DNA of 64,000 bases from Microcella indica (GTDB taxonomy: Bacteria > Actinomycetota > Actinomycetes > Actinomycetales > Microbacteriaceae): contig NZ_CP058670.1 in assembly GCF_013414345.1 (NCBI RefSeq), positions 2,480,001-2,544,000 of the forward strand, read 5' to 3'. How positions within the stretch are numbered: position 1 is the stretch's first letter; the number at the start of each line of letters is the position of its first letter. A program made the position numbers and the translations under genes. Below are positions 46,702 to 55,434 of the stretch, in pieces. The notes under the pieces were generated by a model. That model had not been told where the DNA came from. It ran no database searches and saw only the letters and a list, made by a program, of their open reading frames with translations.

Positions 46702-47241
46702 ATGACCGACATTCCTGAAACCGTCGTGCTCGTCGCCGACGACGGCACTCCCGTCGGAACCGCGCCGAAGGCGACCGTCCACAGCACCGAGACGCCCCTG
46801 CACCTCGCCTTCTCCTGCCACGTCTTCGACGACCGCGGCCGGGTGCTCGTCACGCGTCGCGCGCTCGCCAAGAAGACCTGGCCGGGCGTATGGACGAATG
46901 CCTTCTGCGGCCACCCCGCCCCCGAGGAGCCGATGGAGGACGCACTCGTCCGCCGTGCCGAGCGCGAGCTCGGCCTGACGCTGACCGACGTGCGGGTGAG
47001 CCTGCCCGACTTCCGCTACCGGGCCGTCGACGCCTCGGGCGTCGTCGAGAACGAGATCTGCCCCGTGTTCACGGCGCGCGCGGTGGGGGAGCCCTCGCCC
47101 GCCGCCGACGAGGTCGCGGAGTGGGCGTGGGTCGAGCCCGAGCAGCTGCGCTCCGCCGTCGCCTCGACGCCCTTCGCGTTCAGCCCGTGGCTGGGCTGGC
47201 AGCTCGCGGCGTGGGAAGGCTCCTACTCGGCGCCCTCCTGA
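46702..47241 (+). CDS. idi: Isopentenyl-diphosphate delta-isomerase (type I)
   Basis: A 179-aa Nudix-fold isomerase that equilibrates IPP and DMAPP, the starter for CrtE. The catalytic cysteine C69 is in TNAFCGHPAPEE, the metal-binding histidine H34 region in TPLHLAFSCHVF, and the catalytic glutamate in VVENEICPVF. It is divergent from the carotenoid operon and overlaps the convergent kinase gene by 19 bp at the 3' end. Confidence 0.94.
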   Translation: MTDIPETVVLVADDGTPVGTAPKATVHSTETPLHLAFSCHVFDDRGRVLVTRRALAKKTWPGVWTNAFCGHPAPEEPMEDALVRRAERELGLTLTDVRVSLPDFRYRAVDASGVVENEICPVFTARAVGEPSPAADEVAEWAWVEPEQLRSAVASTPFAFSPWLGWQLAAWEGSYSAPS

Positions 47242-49304
47242 GCCTCGGCACGAGCATCCTGACCCGTTTCTGACGGTGTCCGCATCGCGGTCGTGGCGAC
47301 GTGCACCGAGACCGCCCGTTCTCGCGGAATGCGCAGGATGACCGTCGTGCCCGTGAGGCCGTCCGATTCGATGTCGATCGTGCCGCCGATGCGGGTCTCG
47401 ACGAGGCCCTTGACGATCGGCAGTCCGAGGCCCGTGCCGGGTACCTCGCGGTGCCGCTCGGTCTGCACGCGGTAGAAGCGCTCCCAGACGTGCGGCAGGT
47501 CGGCGGCCGGGATGCCCGGGCCCTCGTCGACGACGCGAATCTCCACGGTCTCGTCCCCCTCGTCGATCACGTCCAGGCGCACGGTGCCGCCGTCGGGGCT
47601 GAACTTGACCGCGTTCGAGAGCAGGTTCGCGCACACGCGCGCGATGTCTTGGGTCACGCCCACGATCATGACGGGATGCTCGGGCACCGTGAGAGCGATC
47701 TGAACCTGCCGCGCGGGGCTCAGCCCCGAGGCGTCCTCGGCGCAGTGCCGCACGACTTCGAGAACGTCGAGCTGCGCGGCGGCGCGGGGGGCCGCACCGA
47801 CGGAGCTGAGCTTGCTGAGCTCGAGCACGTCTTGGATGACGTCGGCCAGGCGACGGGCGTTGCGCGCGATGATCGTCGATGCCTGCTGGTCCCGCTCCTG
47901 CAGCAGTGATTCCTCGAGCTGCTCGGCGAAGCCGAGGATGCTCGTCACGGGCGTGCGCAGCTCGTGGCTCACCGAGGCGATGAAGTCGTCCTTCTGCTCG
48001 TTGAGGCGTCGAAGGTCGTCGGCGACGGCGAGAGCCAGCTGCTCGCGCGCGTCGCGCGCGGTCACGTCGGTGAAGACGAGGGTCACGACCGGCTGGCCTC
48101 CGGCCTCCGCGTAGAAGGCGATGTCGACATCGAATCGGCGGTCGCCGCGCGTGATCTCAACGCGCCCGGGATCCCGCCCTCGGATGCGGTCGTCGAGCTC
48201 GCTCACGCCGAAGACGACGCGGTCGCGCTGCATCCAGATGCCCGCCGTGCCCCACGAGCTCGGCATCTCGCTGCGCCCGATCGCCTCCAGGGCCGTGGCG
48301 TTGACGCCGACGACGCGCAGACGCTCTCCGTCGAGCACCTCGGCGACGAGGATGCCGGTCTCGGAGCTGATGATGCCTCCGCGCAGGAGCGCCTCGCGGG
48401 CGCCGAGCTGGGTGACGACGTTGGCCCACTCGTTGCGCGCGGCCGAGACGTAGAGGACGGCGACCGCGTAGACGATGAGGAAGGCCTGGATCAGCTCGAC
48501 CGTCGTGCGCGTGCCGTCTCCGGCGAATACGGCGAACGGGCCGCCGCCCACCGCTGTGAGGATCGTGACGGCCATGGCAGTGAGGATGAGCTGGACGGCG
48601 ACAACGATGGTGGGAGCGCGGAATGCCGCCCAGAGCAGCGCGATGAACGGCAGGAAGGCCAGAGGCAGAATGTTTCCCGGCCAGAACGTCCAGGCGAGGA
48701 TGCCGACGAGCGTGAGGGCCTGCAGCAATGCCTCCCACGGGTTCACCCGCTGCAATCGGCGTGGGCTCACGAGCGCCACCGGAGTGATGACGAGGAGAGC
48801 CGAGGCGTGCGAGAAGAAGAGGCCGAGGGCGGTCGGGATGAAATCCCGACCGAGAAGCGCCCATGCGGTCAGGCCCGCCAGCAGGCCGATCGACACGGCG
48901 CCGACGACGGAGGCGAGGAGAAGCCGGTTCATGTCTCGCAAGCGCTCGAGACGTGCAACCGGTTCGCCTCGCGTGAGGACCCACGCGACGAGCCACGCTT
49001 CGACGGCGTTCGCGAGGCCGAAGAGGACGGCGACGAGAAGCTCGCGGCCACCGATGACGTTTCCGGCAGCGGTGACGGCCGCGATCGCGAGGGCGGCGGC
49101 GACGCGGTTGCCGCGCGAGGCGAGTACCGCTACCACGCTGATCCCGGCCGCGGGCCACCACGCTGCGATCGCGGCACCGACGGGGCTGAGGAGCACCGAG
49201 GTGACACTCACTGCTCCCGCCAGGAGGACAAGTGCCGCGATGCCGACGCGGCGCACGATGGCATCAGCGAAGAACAAGCGCCCGACGAGACCTCCCTGTC
49301 CCAC
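47223..49304 (-). CDS. MASE1-domain sensor histidine kinase
   Basis: A 693-aa hybrid-free kinase. Eight or so membrane helices of MASE1 type (about residues 10-290, with AAWWPAAGISV) are followed by a PAS-like domain, then the kinase core with SVSHELRTPVTSILGF (H447), NLLSNAVKFSPDGG, VVDEGPGIP and GTGLGLPIVKGL. The GTG at 49304 is chosen because GGAGG lies 7 nt upstream; longer frames are not supported. It is divergent from a receiver-only regulator 81 bp away, its likely partner. Confidence 0.88.
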   Translation of the reverse strand: MGQGGLVGRLFFADAIVRRVGIAALVLLAGAVSVTSVLLSPVGAAIAAWWPAAGISVVAVLASRGNRVAAALAIAAVTAAGNVIGGRELLVAVLFGLANAVEAWLVAWVLTRGEPVARLERLRDMNRLLLASVVGAVSIGLLAGLTAWALLGRDFIPTALGLFFSHASALLVITPVALVSPRRLQRVNPWEALLQALTLVGILAWTFWPGNILPLAFLPFIALLWAAFRAPTIVVAVQLILTAMAVTILTAVGGGPFAVFAGDGTRTTVELIQAFLIVYAVAVLYVSAARNEWANVVTQLGAREALLRGGIISSETGILVAEVLDGERLRVVGVNATALEAIGRSEMPSSWGTAGIWMQRDRVVFGVSELDDRIRGRDPGRVEITRGDRRFDVDIAFYAEAGGQPVVTLVFTDVTARDAREQLALAVADDLRRLNEQKDDFIASVSHELRTPVTSILGFAEQLEESLLQERDQQASTIIARNARRLADVIQDVLELSKLSSVGAAPRAAAQLDVLEVVRHCAEDASGLSPARQVQIALTVPEHPVMIVGVTQDIARVCANLLSNAVKFSPDGGTVRLDVIDEGDETVEIRVVDEGPGIPAADLPHVWERFYRVQTERHREVPGTGLGLPIVKGLVETRIGGTIDIESDGLTGTTVILRIPRERAVSVHVATTAMRTPSETGQDARAEAQEGAE

Positions 49305-49385
49305 TGGCGCACCTCCCGCGTATCGCCGCACTCGCGCGGTCGTTACATGAGAGGATACGGAAGAACGGGGAGGGGAGGGCCGCGT

Positions 49386-49760
49386 ATGTCGACAATACTG
49401 ATCGTGGAGGACGAGCCCGACGTGCTCCTCCTGCTCGAGAACCGTGTGCGGGGTGCCGGTCACGAGGTGCTCAGCGCGATCGACGGCGAGCAGGGTCTCG
49501 AGCTCGCCGCGACTCAGAAGCCCGACCTCATCATCCTCGACTGGATGATGCCCAAGCGTGACGGCATCGAGGTGTGCGAAGAGCTGCGACGGCACGACCC
49601 CGACCACCGACTCAAGGTGCTCATGCTCACCGCGCGGTCGCAGCGCAGCGACGTCGACCGGGCGTTCGAGGCGGGCGCGGACGACTACATCGTGAAGCCG
49701 TTCAGCTCGCGCGAGCTCATCGAGCGCATCGGCGCACTGCTCTCGCCCGCGACCGACTGA
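49386..49760 (+). CDS. Single-domain response regulator (CheY-like)
   Basis: A 124-aa receiver domain with no output domain. Acidic pocket E8-D9, phosphoacceptor D52 in LIILDWMMPKRDG, T in MLTARS and K in DDYIVKPF are present. It probably relays or competes for phosphate from the divergent MASE1 kinase and must act by protein contact. A ribosome site GGGGAGGGG precedes the ATG. Confidence 0.9.
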   Translation: MSTILIVEDEPDVLLLLENRVRGAGHEVLSAIDGEQGLELAATQKPDLIILDWMMPKRDGIEVCEELRRHDPDHRLKVLMLTARSQRSDVDRAFEAGADDYIVKPFSSRELIERIGALLSPATD

Positions 49761-49793
49761 GCGGGTGCTGCGCCGCGCTGCCCCCGGGCGTCG

Positions 49794-50381
49794 CTAGTGC
49801 TGCGCGTCGAGTTCGGTGCGGTGGAAGTTCTGGAACGAGCGCGAGGCGGTCGGGCCGCGCTGCCCCTGATACCGGTTGAGATAGCCGCCCGTGCCGTACG
49901 GGTTCTCGGCGGGGGAGCTGAGGCGGAAGAAGCACAGCTGCCCGATCTTCATGCCCGGCCAGAGCTTGATGGGCAGCGTGGCGACGTTGCTGAGCTCTAG
50001 CGTCACGTGGCCGCTGAAGCCGGGGTCGATGAAGCCCGCCGTGGAGTGGGTGAGCAAGCCCAGTCGACCGAGCGAGCTCTTGCCCTCCAGTCGCGCGGCG
50101 ACGTCGTCGGGCAGCGTCACGAGCTCGTAGGTCGAGCCGAGCACGAACTCACCAGGGTGCAGAATGAACGGCTCACCCGGCTTCGCCTCCACTAAGCGCG
50201 TCAGTTCGGGCTGCTCTTCCGCGGGGTCGATGAACGGGTACTTGTGGTTGTCGAACAGCCGGAAGAGACCGTCGATGCGCACGTCGACGCTCGACGGCTG
50301 CACCATCGACAGGTCTAGCGGATCGAGCCCGATGCGCCCGGAGTCGAGTTCGGCGCGGATATCTCGGTCGCTCAGTAGCAT
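49794..50381 (-). CDS. dcd: dCTP deaminase (probably bifunctional)
   Basis: A 195-aa trimeric dUTPase-fold enzyme converting dCTP to dUTP or, in actinobacteria, directly to dUMP. Motifs: MLLSDRDI at the start, [41 protein letters not shown] and the C-terminal lid region [23 protein letters not shown] lies 6 nt before the ATG, suggesting a leaderless mRNA. Confidence 0.94.
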   Translation of the reverse strand: MLLSDRDIRAELDSGRIGLDPLDLSMVQPSSVDVRIDGLFRLFDNHKYPFIDPAEEQPELTRLVEAKPGEPFILHPGEFVLGSTYELVTLPDDVAARLEGKSSLGRLGLLTHSTAGFIDPGFSGHVTLELSNVATLPIKLWPGMKIGQLCFFRLSSPAENPYGTGGYLNRYQGQRGPTASRSFQNFHRTELDAQH

Positions 50382-50387
50382 GGCGTC

Positions 50388-50393
50388 AGCCTA
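50388..50393 (-). promoter_or_regulatory. -10 box of leaderless dcd
   Basis: TAGGCT on the minus strand ends 6 nt before the ATG at 50381. Confidence 0.55.
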
Positions 50394-50463
50394 TCGAGCG
50401 GGATGCCCGGCGCGGGTTGCGCGGAGCATCCTCGCCCCCACCCGTCCCGAAAGGTTCCCGCCC

Positions 50464-50847
50464 GTGACGACCGTCGCTCTCATCATCCTCCTCGTGCTCC
50501 TCGGCGCGCTCGCCGTGTTCCAGCTCGCGCTCGCCGCCGGCGCGCCCCTCGGGCGCTACGCCTGGGGCGGCCAGCACGATGGCGCGCTGCCCGCGCGCCT
50601 GCGGATCGGGAGCGCCGTGTCGATCGTCATCTACGCGCTCATCGCCGTCGTCGCCCTCGAGCGGGCGGGCGTCATCGACCTCATCCCGGGCGAGGTCGTC
50701 GAGACCGTCGCCATGTGGGTCATCGCCGTGTACTTCGCGCTCGGCATCGTCATGAACGGCATCTCGCGCAGCAAGCCGGAGCGGTACACGATGACGCCGG
50801 TCGTGATCGTGCTCACGGCTGCGAGCGTCATCCTCGCGCTCTCGTAG
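50464..50847 (+). CDS. Small integral membrane protein, unknown
   Basis: A 127-aa protein with about four hydrophobic helices (residues 3-25, 45-64, 75-95, 105-125) and a short polar loop, GRYAWGGQHDGALPARLRIG, after the first. I do not recognise a named family, although similar four-helix proteins are common in actinobacteria. The GTG start follows a CCCGAAAGGTTCCCGCCC stretch with a possible AAAGG ribosome site. Confidence 0.7.
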   Translation: MTTVALIILLVLLGALAVFQLALAAGAPLGRYAWGGQHDGALPARLRIGSAVSIVIYALIAVVALERAGVIDLIPGEVVETVAMWVIAVYFALGIVMNGISRSKPERYTMTPVVIVLTAASVILALS

Positions 50848-50894
50848 CCGACGCGCATGCGTCTCGGCACGATTCGCTAGACTGCTCGCGCGAC

Positions 50895-50917
50895 CTGGTG
50901 CCCGAGACGGGCACCAG
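50895..50917 (+). terminator. 10-bp perfect hairpin downstream of the membrane protein gene
   Basis: CTGGTGCCCG-AGA-CGGGCACCAG, a very stable stem with a 3-nt loop, 48 bp after the stop codon. It lacks a T-run but is a plausible terminator. Confidence 0.5.
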
Positions 50918-50930
50918 CGCTGGCGTCGCG

Positions 50931-50954
50931 GCGAAGGCCAGAAATGGCCTTCGC
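50931..50954 (+). repeat. Second perfect hairpin before the tRNA remnant
   Basis: GCGAAGGCC-AGAAAT-GGCCTTCGC, 9-bp arms and a 6-nt loop, 13 bp upstream of the tRNA-Gly 5' end. It could be a terminator or a processing structure. Confidence 0.45.
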
Positions 50955-50967
50955 TTCAAGCTCCAGC

Positions 50968-51020
50968 GCGGGGATGTAGTTCAATGGTAGAACTTCAGCT
51001 TCCCAAGCTGATGTCGGTTC
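50968..51020 (+). tRNA. tRNA-Gly(CCC), 3' part missing
   Basis: The first 53 nt fit tRNA-Gly: acceptor strand GCGGGGA, a D-arm with TTCAATGGTAGAA, anticodon stem TCAGC/GCTGA and loop TTCCCAA (anticodon CCC). After GTCGGTTC the sequence leaves the tRNA pattern: no T-stem closes and no TCCCCGC acceptor complement follows. This is where the integrative element starts, so the gene is truncated, apparently without restoration of its 3' end. Glycine GGG codons could still be read by a tRNA-Gly(UCC). Confidence 0.65.
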
Positions 51021-51232
51021 CGCCCATCGTCTCTGTCACTCCCGAATTGGTGCGGTCTGACCAGGCCTTTTCTTGTTCTTCGTGCCTCTTGCCGGAGAAG
51101 GTCCATTCGTGCGTGCCTCAGTGTGCCTCGCCGTCGGTTCGATGACGAGTACAAGTAGGTGTGTTGATTCGTCGAGCTTCTCCGTATCAAGCAGTACGCG
51201 CAACAACTCGCGCGATGATGACGGAGGTCGCT

Positions 51233-51838
51233 ATGAGCAACAAGAAGTTCGGAAACATCCGCCCGCTCAAGAGTGGGCGGTTTCAGGCGCGCTACCGACT
51301 TCCAAACGGGGAGCAAGTAAGCGCCGGGGTGTTCGACTCGAGACCTCTTGCCCAAGAGCGCCTTGCCGAAATCGAGGTCGACCTTCGGCGCGGGGACCAC
51401 TGGGACGCGCGAAAGGGAAAAACCAAGTTTCGAGACTTCATGGCGGAGTTCATGCGTCACCGAGGGCGGACCGTGTCGTCAGGAGAGCTTGCCAACAATC
51501 GCTCCTACCTGAAGGTTCATCTGCTGCCGGCATTTGGCAATCTTCGAATGGAGGATGTGGACGAAGAACTCGTCGACAAGTGGTTCGCCACTCAAGCGGC
51601 GACCGAGACGCGGCGCAATGTCTACGCGTTCCTCCGCCGCGCGATGAGGCACGCAGTTAAGTGGAAGTACATTCGGGTCACCCCGTGCAACGTGTTCGAG
51701 CCGAACAAGGGGGTGAGCGTACCTCGGCCCACGTGGTCGTACTCAGACTTCAATCACGTGCTCCAGTTCGTCCCCGACTCGATTCGCCTCAATAGGGCTG
51801 CGCTCCCATCGCCGGTCTACTACCGAGAGGCATTGCAG
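51233..51838 (+). pseudogene. Tyrosine integrase, N-terminal part (cut by IS256)
   Basis: The first 202 codons of a phage/ICE-type tyrosine recombinase: AP2-like arm-binding region (MSNKKFGNIRPLKSGRFQAR), SAM-like core-binding domain (FRDFMAEFMRHRGRT ... LHLLPAFGNLRM-type), ending at EALQ. The ATG has GGAGGTCGCT directly before it. It breaks exactly at the 8-bp target duplication of the IS256 element; the C-terminal part resumes at 53256 in the same frame (reconstructed length 362 aa). As it stands the gene is inactive. Confidence 0.9.
51831..51838 (+). repeat. IS256 copy 1, left target duplication
   Basis: CATTGCAG, repeated at 53248-53255 on the other side of the element. Confidence 0.9.
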
Positions 51839-53247
51839 AGTGGAGTCCCACATAGTGGTGTAACGCACGGTGGTCGCGCACGTCGTTGCTGACGTGGACG
51901 CGGTCACCGTGTGATCCTTCGAGAAGTCTCTTACCTCCACTCGAAAGGCATCAACACGATGACCGCTCCACACATTGTCGACCCTGCGACCGTTCTGGGT
52001 GAAGCCCTCTCGGAGGCGTCGCCGGATTTGATGAGGCATTTGCTGCAGACCATGATCAACGCCCTGCTGTCCGCTGATGCCGACGCTGTGGTCGGCGCCG
52101 AGTGGGGCAAGCCCAGCCCTGATCGGGTGACGCACCGCAACGGCTACCGGCACCGTGACCTGGACACTCGCATCGGCACGATCGATGTCGCGATCCCGAA
52201 ACTACGATCGGGCACCTACTTTCCGGAGTGGCTGCTGGAGCGCAGGAAACGCTCCGAGGCGGCTCTGATCACCGTGATTGCCGACTGCTACCTCGCCGGG
52301 GTGAGCACCCGGCGGATGGACAAGCTGGTGAAGACTCTCGGCATCAACGCTCTATCGAAGTCGCAGGTCTCGCGGATGGCTGCCGAGCTCGACGAGCAGG
52401 TTGCCGACTTCCGGCACCGGTCTTTGGTCGAGGCGGGCCCGTTCACGTTCGTGGCTGCCGACGCTCTCACGATGAAGGTTCGCGAGGGCGGCCGGGTGGT
52501 GAACACGGTCGTGCTGATCGCCACCGGGGTCAACGGCGACGGCCGCCGGGAAGTCCTCGGCCTGCAGACGGCCACGAGCGAGACCGGGTCGGCGTGGAAT
52601 GCGTTCTTCGCCGACCTCGTCGCCCGCGGGCTCACCGGCGTGCAGCTCGTCACCAGTGACGCGCACGCCGGCCTGAAAGACGCGATCGCAGCGAACCTGC
52701 CCGGCGCCACCTGGCAACGCTGCCGCACCCACTACGCGGCGAACCTGATGAGCGTGACCCCGAAGAGCATGTGGCCGGCGGTGAAGGCGATGCTGCACTC
52801 CGTCTATGACCAGCCCACCGCCTCCGACGTCCACGCCCAGTTCGATCGGACCCTGGATTACGTCGCCGAGAAGCTCCCCGCGGTCGCCGAGCACCTCGAT
52901 ACCGCTCGGGCCGACATTCTCGCCTTCACCGAGTTCCCCAAAGATGTCTGGTCGCAGATCTGGTCGAACAATCCCAACGAGCGCCTCAACCGCGAGATCC
53001 GCCGCCGCACCGACTCCGTGGGCATCTTCCCCAACCGCGACAGCGTCATCCGCCTGGTCGGCGGCGTTCTGGCCGAGCAGACCGACGAGTGGGCAGAGGG
53101 GCGCCGCTACTTGGGCCTGGAGGTCCTGGCACGCTCCCGCATGCGGGTGCTGCCCAACAACGGAGACGAGGTGGTCGCCGACACCTTCATCGCTCTCAGC
53201 GCCTAAAGCGAAGGATCAGCCGTTACACCACTTCCAGGGACTTGACC
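51839..53247 (+). mobile_element. IS256-family insertion sequence, copy 1 (1409 bp)
   Basis: The element carries one transposase gene. Its ends are imperfect 27-bp inverted repeats: left begins AGTGGAGTCCCACATAGTGG, right (reverse complement) begins GGTCAAGTCCCTGGAAGTGG, and both go on TGTAACG. It is flanked by CATTGCAG duplications. Copy 2 at 61967-63375 has the same length and opposite orientation and differs by at least two synonymous bases close to the transposase stop. Confidence 0.93.
51959..53206 (+). CDS. IS256-family transposase (copy 1)
   Basis: A 415-aa mutator-type DDE transposase. Catalytic acids are D168 (FVAADALTMKV), D234 (LVTSDAHAGLK) and the glutamate in NPNERLNREIRRRT (E341 or E346). 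The C-H motif is in WQRCRTHYAANL. The ATG at 51959 is chosen (MTAPHIVDP); an in-frame GTG at 51911 would add 16 residues. Intact, so the element may still be active. Confidence 0.93.
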   Translation: MTAPHIVDPATVLGEALSEASPDLMRHLLQTMINALLSADADAVVGAEWGKPSPDRVTHRNGYRHRDLDTRIGTIDVAIPKLRSGTYFPEWLLERRKRSEAALITVIADCYLAGVSTRRMDKLVKTLGINALSKSQVSRMAAELDEQVADFRHRSLVEAGPFTFVAADALTMKVREGGRVVNTVVLIATGVNGDGRREVLGLQTATSETGSAWNAFFADLVARGLTGVQLVTSDAHAGLKDAIAANLPGATWQRCRTHYAANLMSVTPKSMWPAVKAMLHSVYDQPTASDVHAQFDRTLDYVAEKLPAVAEHLDTARADILAFTEFPKDVWSQIWSNNPNERLNREIRRRTDSVGIFPNRDSVIRLVGGVLAEQTDEWAEGRRYLGLEVLARSRMRVLPNNGDEVVADTFIALSA

Positions 53248-53255
53248 CATTGCAG

Positions 53256-53738
53256 ATCATGTTCGCCGCCCACCTGCGCTTGGGTGAACTCGTCGGTCTG
53301 AACGCGGGCGACTATGACAGGAAGGCGGCTCGGCTCACTGTGGAGCGCCAGTTGACCGCGCGCGGCGAGATCACCGATACCAAGACCGGGAGCCGCAAGA
53401 CAATTCAGCCGCTCTCCGTTGGTGTGTCTGCGCTCGAACGCCTCCCCAAGGGCATCGGATCAGCTCCATTGATCCCCGGCGCAAGGGTTCAACGGCTGCC
53501 ACGCTGCTCGCTCCAACGGACGTGGAGCCGAGCTGTCTACGAGGCCGGCCTCGAGAACTTCCATATTCACGACATCAGGCACATTGGCCTCACACTCGTT
53601 GCCGCTTCGGGCGCGCCAATGAAAGACGTGATGGCTCGGGGAGGCCACGCGTCCCTGCAAGCGGCAGCAAGATATCAACACACGGACGCAGACCGGGATC
53701 GCAAGGTCGCGGAAGATGTGGATCGGCTCTTGGGATAG
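53256..53738 (+). pseudogene. Tyrosine integrase, C-terminal catalytic part
   Basis: Codons 203-362 of the interrupted integrase plus stop. With the numbering of the rejoined protein the catalytic residues are R210 (HLRLGEL), H307 and R310 (HIHDIRHIGL), H333 (GGHASLQ) and the nucleophile Y342 (RYQHTD), so the full catalytic set is preserved. Removing the IS and one CATTGCAG gives an uninterrupted frame across EALQ-IMFAAHLRLGEL. The damage is therefore recent. Confidence 0.92.
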
Positions 53739-53765
53739 TGCTCGGCGGCGAGACAGTTAACCTCG

Positions 53766-54035
53766 CTAAGCCCTGGCGAACGTCAACCGTCGCCAGATCC
53801 TGACGACGTTGAGGACCCGAAACTCCGGGCGCTCCCGTACATCGTGGACCTGTTCGAAGCCGTTGGCGGAGACGTGAACGTCCGGTCCCGCAAGATCAGC
53901 GCGTCGTGACCAATGATTCCACGCCTCTTCGCGGGACTTCCAAGAGCGCTCTGTGCGCAGCTCATCGGCGAGAGTGACGGTCTGGCCTGCGAGCGTGACG
54001 TAGCCCTCTTGATACCGCACGAACCAGTCGGCCAT
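53766..54035 (-). CDS. Small protein next to the integrase, unknown
   Basis: An 89-aa protein beginning MADWFVRYQEGYVTLAGQ, preceded by a perfect GGAGGTGTCC ribosome site. It is rich in Trp, Arg and Val (EEAWNHWSRRADLAG; VLNVVRIWRRLTFARA) and soluble. I do not recognise a family. Position beside the integrase in convergent orientation suggests a directionality factor or an element-encoded helper, but no helix-turn-helix is obvious. Confidence 0.6.
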   Translation of the reverse strand: MADWFVRYQEGYVTLAGQTVTLADELRTERSWKSREEAWNHWSRRADLAGPDVHVSANGFEQVHDVRERPEFRVLNVVRIWRRLTFARA

Positions 54036-54219
54036 GGACACCTCCACCGCGATGGTGGCTCACTCGGCGAGCGCCTCGACTCGAAGTGAGCGACTCTGTG
54101 GTCAGTGTCGATCGGGCTGTCGATTCGGGAGGAGTGATCACCGACCCGTATGGGGTAGCCGAGTTGTCCTTCCTGACCCATACCTTGGCGGTACGAGCAA
54201 ACTTCGAAAGAGGAACTAC

Positions 54220-55401
54220 ATGGCTGCGAGCATCCACGACATCCTTCGTGAGTTTCGATCCGTCTCCTTTGACGAGCGGGACAAGGGCGATCGTTTCGAG
54301 CGGCTCATGCACGCGTACCTCACGGTCGAGCCGCAGTACGCGCAGCTCTACAGCGATGTGTGGATGTGGACGGATTATCCGCAGCGCGGCAACCGACGCG
54401 ACACCGGAATCGATCTCGTCGCCCGCGCTCGTGACACGGGAGAGCTGACGGCAATCCAGTGCAAGTTCTTCGACCCCTCAACGACGGTCACGAAGCCAAT
54501 GCTCGACTCGTTCCTCGCGGCCTCTAGCAAGAACCTCGACGGAAAGCCCGAGTTCGCCGCCCGACTCGTCATCTCGACCAGCGACTCTTGGGGAAGCAAC
54601 GCAGAGGACGCTGTTGAGAATCAGAATCCTCCCGTACAACGGTTGCGCGTGCAGGATCTCGACGAATCCTCCATCGACTGGGAACAGTTCTCCATCAACA
54701 CCCCTGGAGAGCTAACGAAGAAGGAAGCCAAGCAGCTCTTCCCCCATCAGGAGTTGGCGATCTCGAATGTCGTCAACGGCTTCGAGTCTGCCGACCGGGG
54801 CAAGCTCATCATGGCTTGCGGAACCGGGAAGACTTTCACGAGCCTCAAGCTCGTTGAGCAAGTCGTGCCCCGCGGCGGCACAGTGCTGTTTCTCGTTCCC
54901 TCGATTTCTCTGCTCTCGCAGACGCTCAAGGAGTGGATTATCGAGTCCGCCGTGCCGATGCGCTCCTTCGCGGTCTGCTCGGATGTAAGTGTCGGAAAGC
55001 GCAAGACCGACGAAGACATCCCGGTCACCGACCTGGCGTACCCCGCGACGACGAACACCACGAAGCTGGTGCAGAAATTCTCGGAGATCCCCGCCGACTT
55101 CGACGGCATCACCGTCGTGTTTTCCACCTACCAATCCATCGATGTGGTCGCGCAAGCGCAGGGCACAGGCCTCCCCGATTTCGACCTCATCGTTTGCGAC
55201 GAAGCGCACCGCACAACGGGGGTAACGCTCGCAGGCGAGGAGGAGTCGGCGTTCGTTCGAGTTCACAACCAGAACTACATCAAGGGCAAGAGGCGGCTCT
55301 ACATGACCGCCACGCCGCGCATCTACGCGGATGCCAGTCGGTCTAAGGCTGAAGAAGAAGGGGCAGTACTCACCGACATGGACTGTGACTTCGTCTGCTG
55401 A
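54220..55401 (+). pseudogene. Type ISP-like restriction helicase, truncated by a transposon
   Basis: 393 codons remain, 388 of them native. Residues 1-150 form an Mrr-like nuclease domain (GDRFERLM with E28, TGIDLVAR with D65, TAIQCKFF with Q80 and K82). A superfamily 2 helicase domain follows with Walker A CGTGKT (200-205), DEAH at 327-330 and motif III MTATPR. This is the N-terminal layout of single-chain type I (ISP) restriction-modification proteins of some 1500 aa. The methylase and target-recognition parts are missing because the Tn402-like element begins at 55384; they do not resume after it. Start has GAGGA before ATG. Confidence 0.8.
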
Positions 55402-55434
55402 ATGGCGGGGTTCTTCGGTCGCTTCGTGGCGGGG

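Noticed and set aside
49305-49607. N-terminal extension of the MASE1 kinase into the response regulator gene
   Set aside because: A good ribosome site lies before the GTG at 49304 and the extension is antisense to the receiver gene.
54034-54219. 62-codon N-terminal extension of the restriction helicase
   Set aside because: It overlaps the start of the 89-aa gene on the other strand, is Ser/Arg/Gly-rich, and an ATG with a good ribosome site occurs at 54220.
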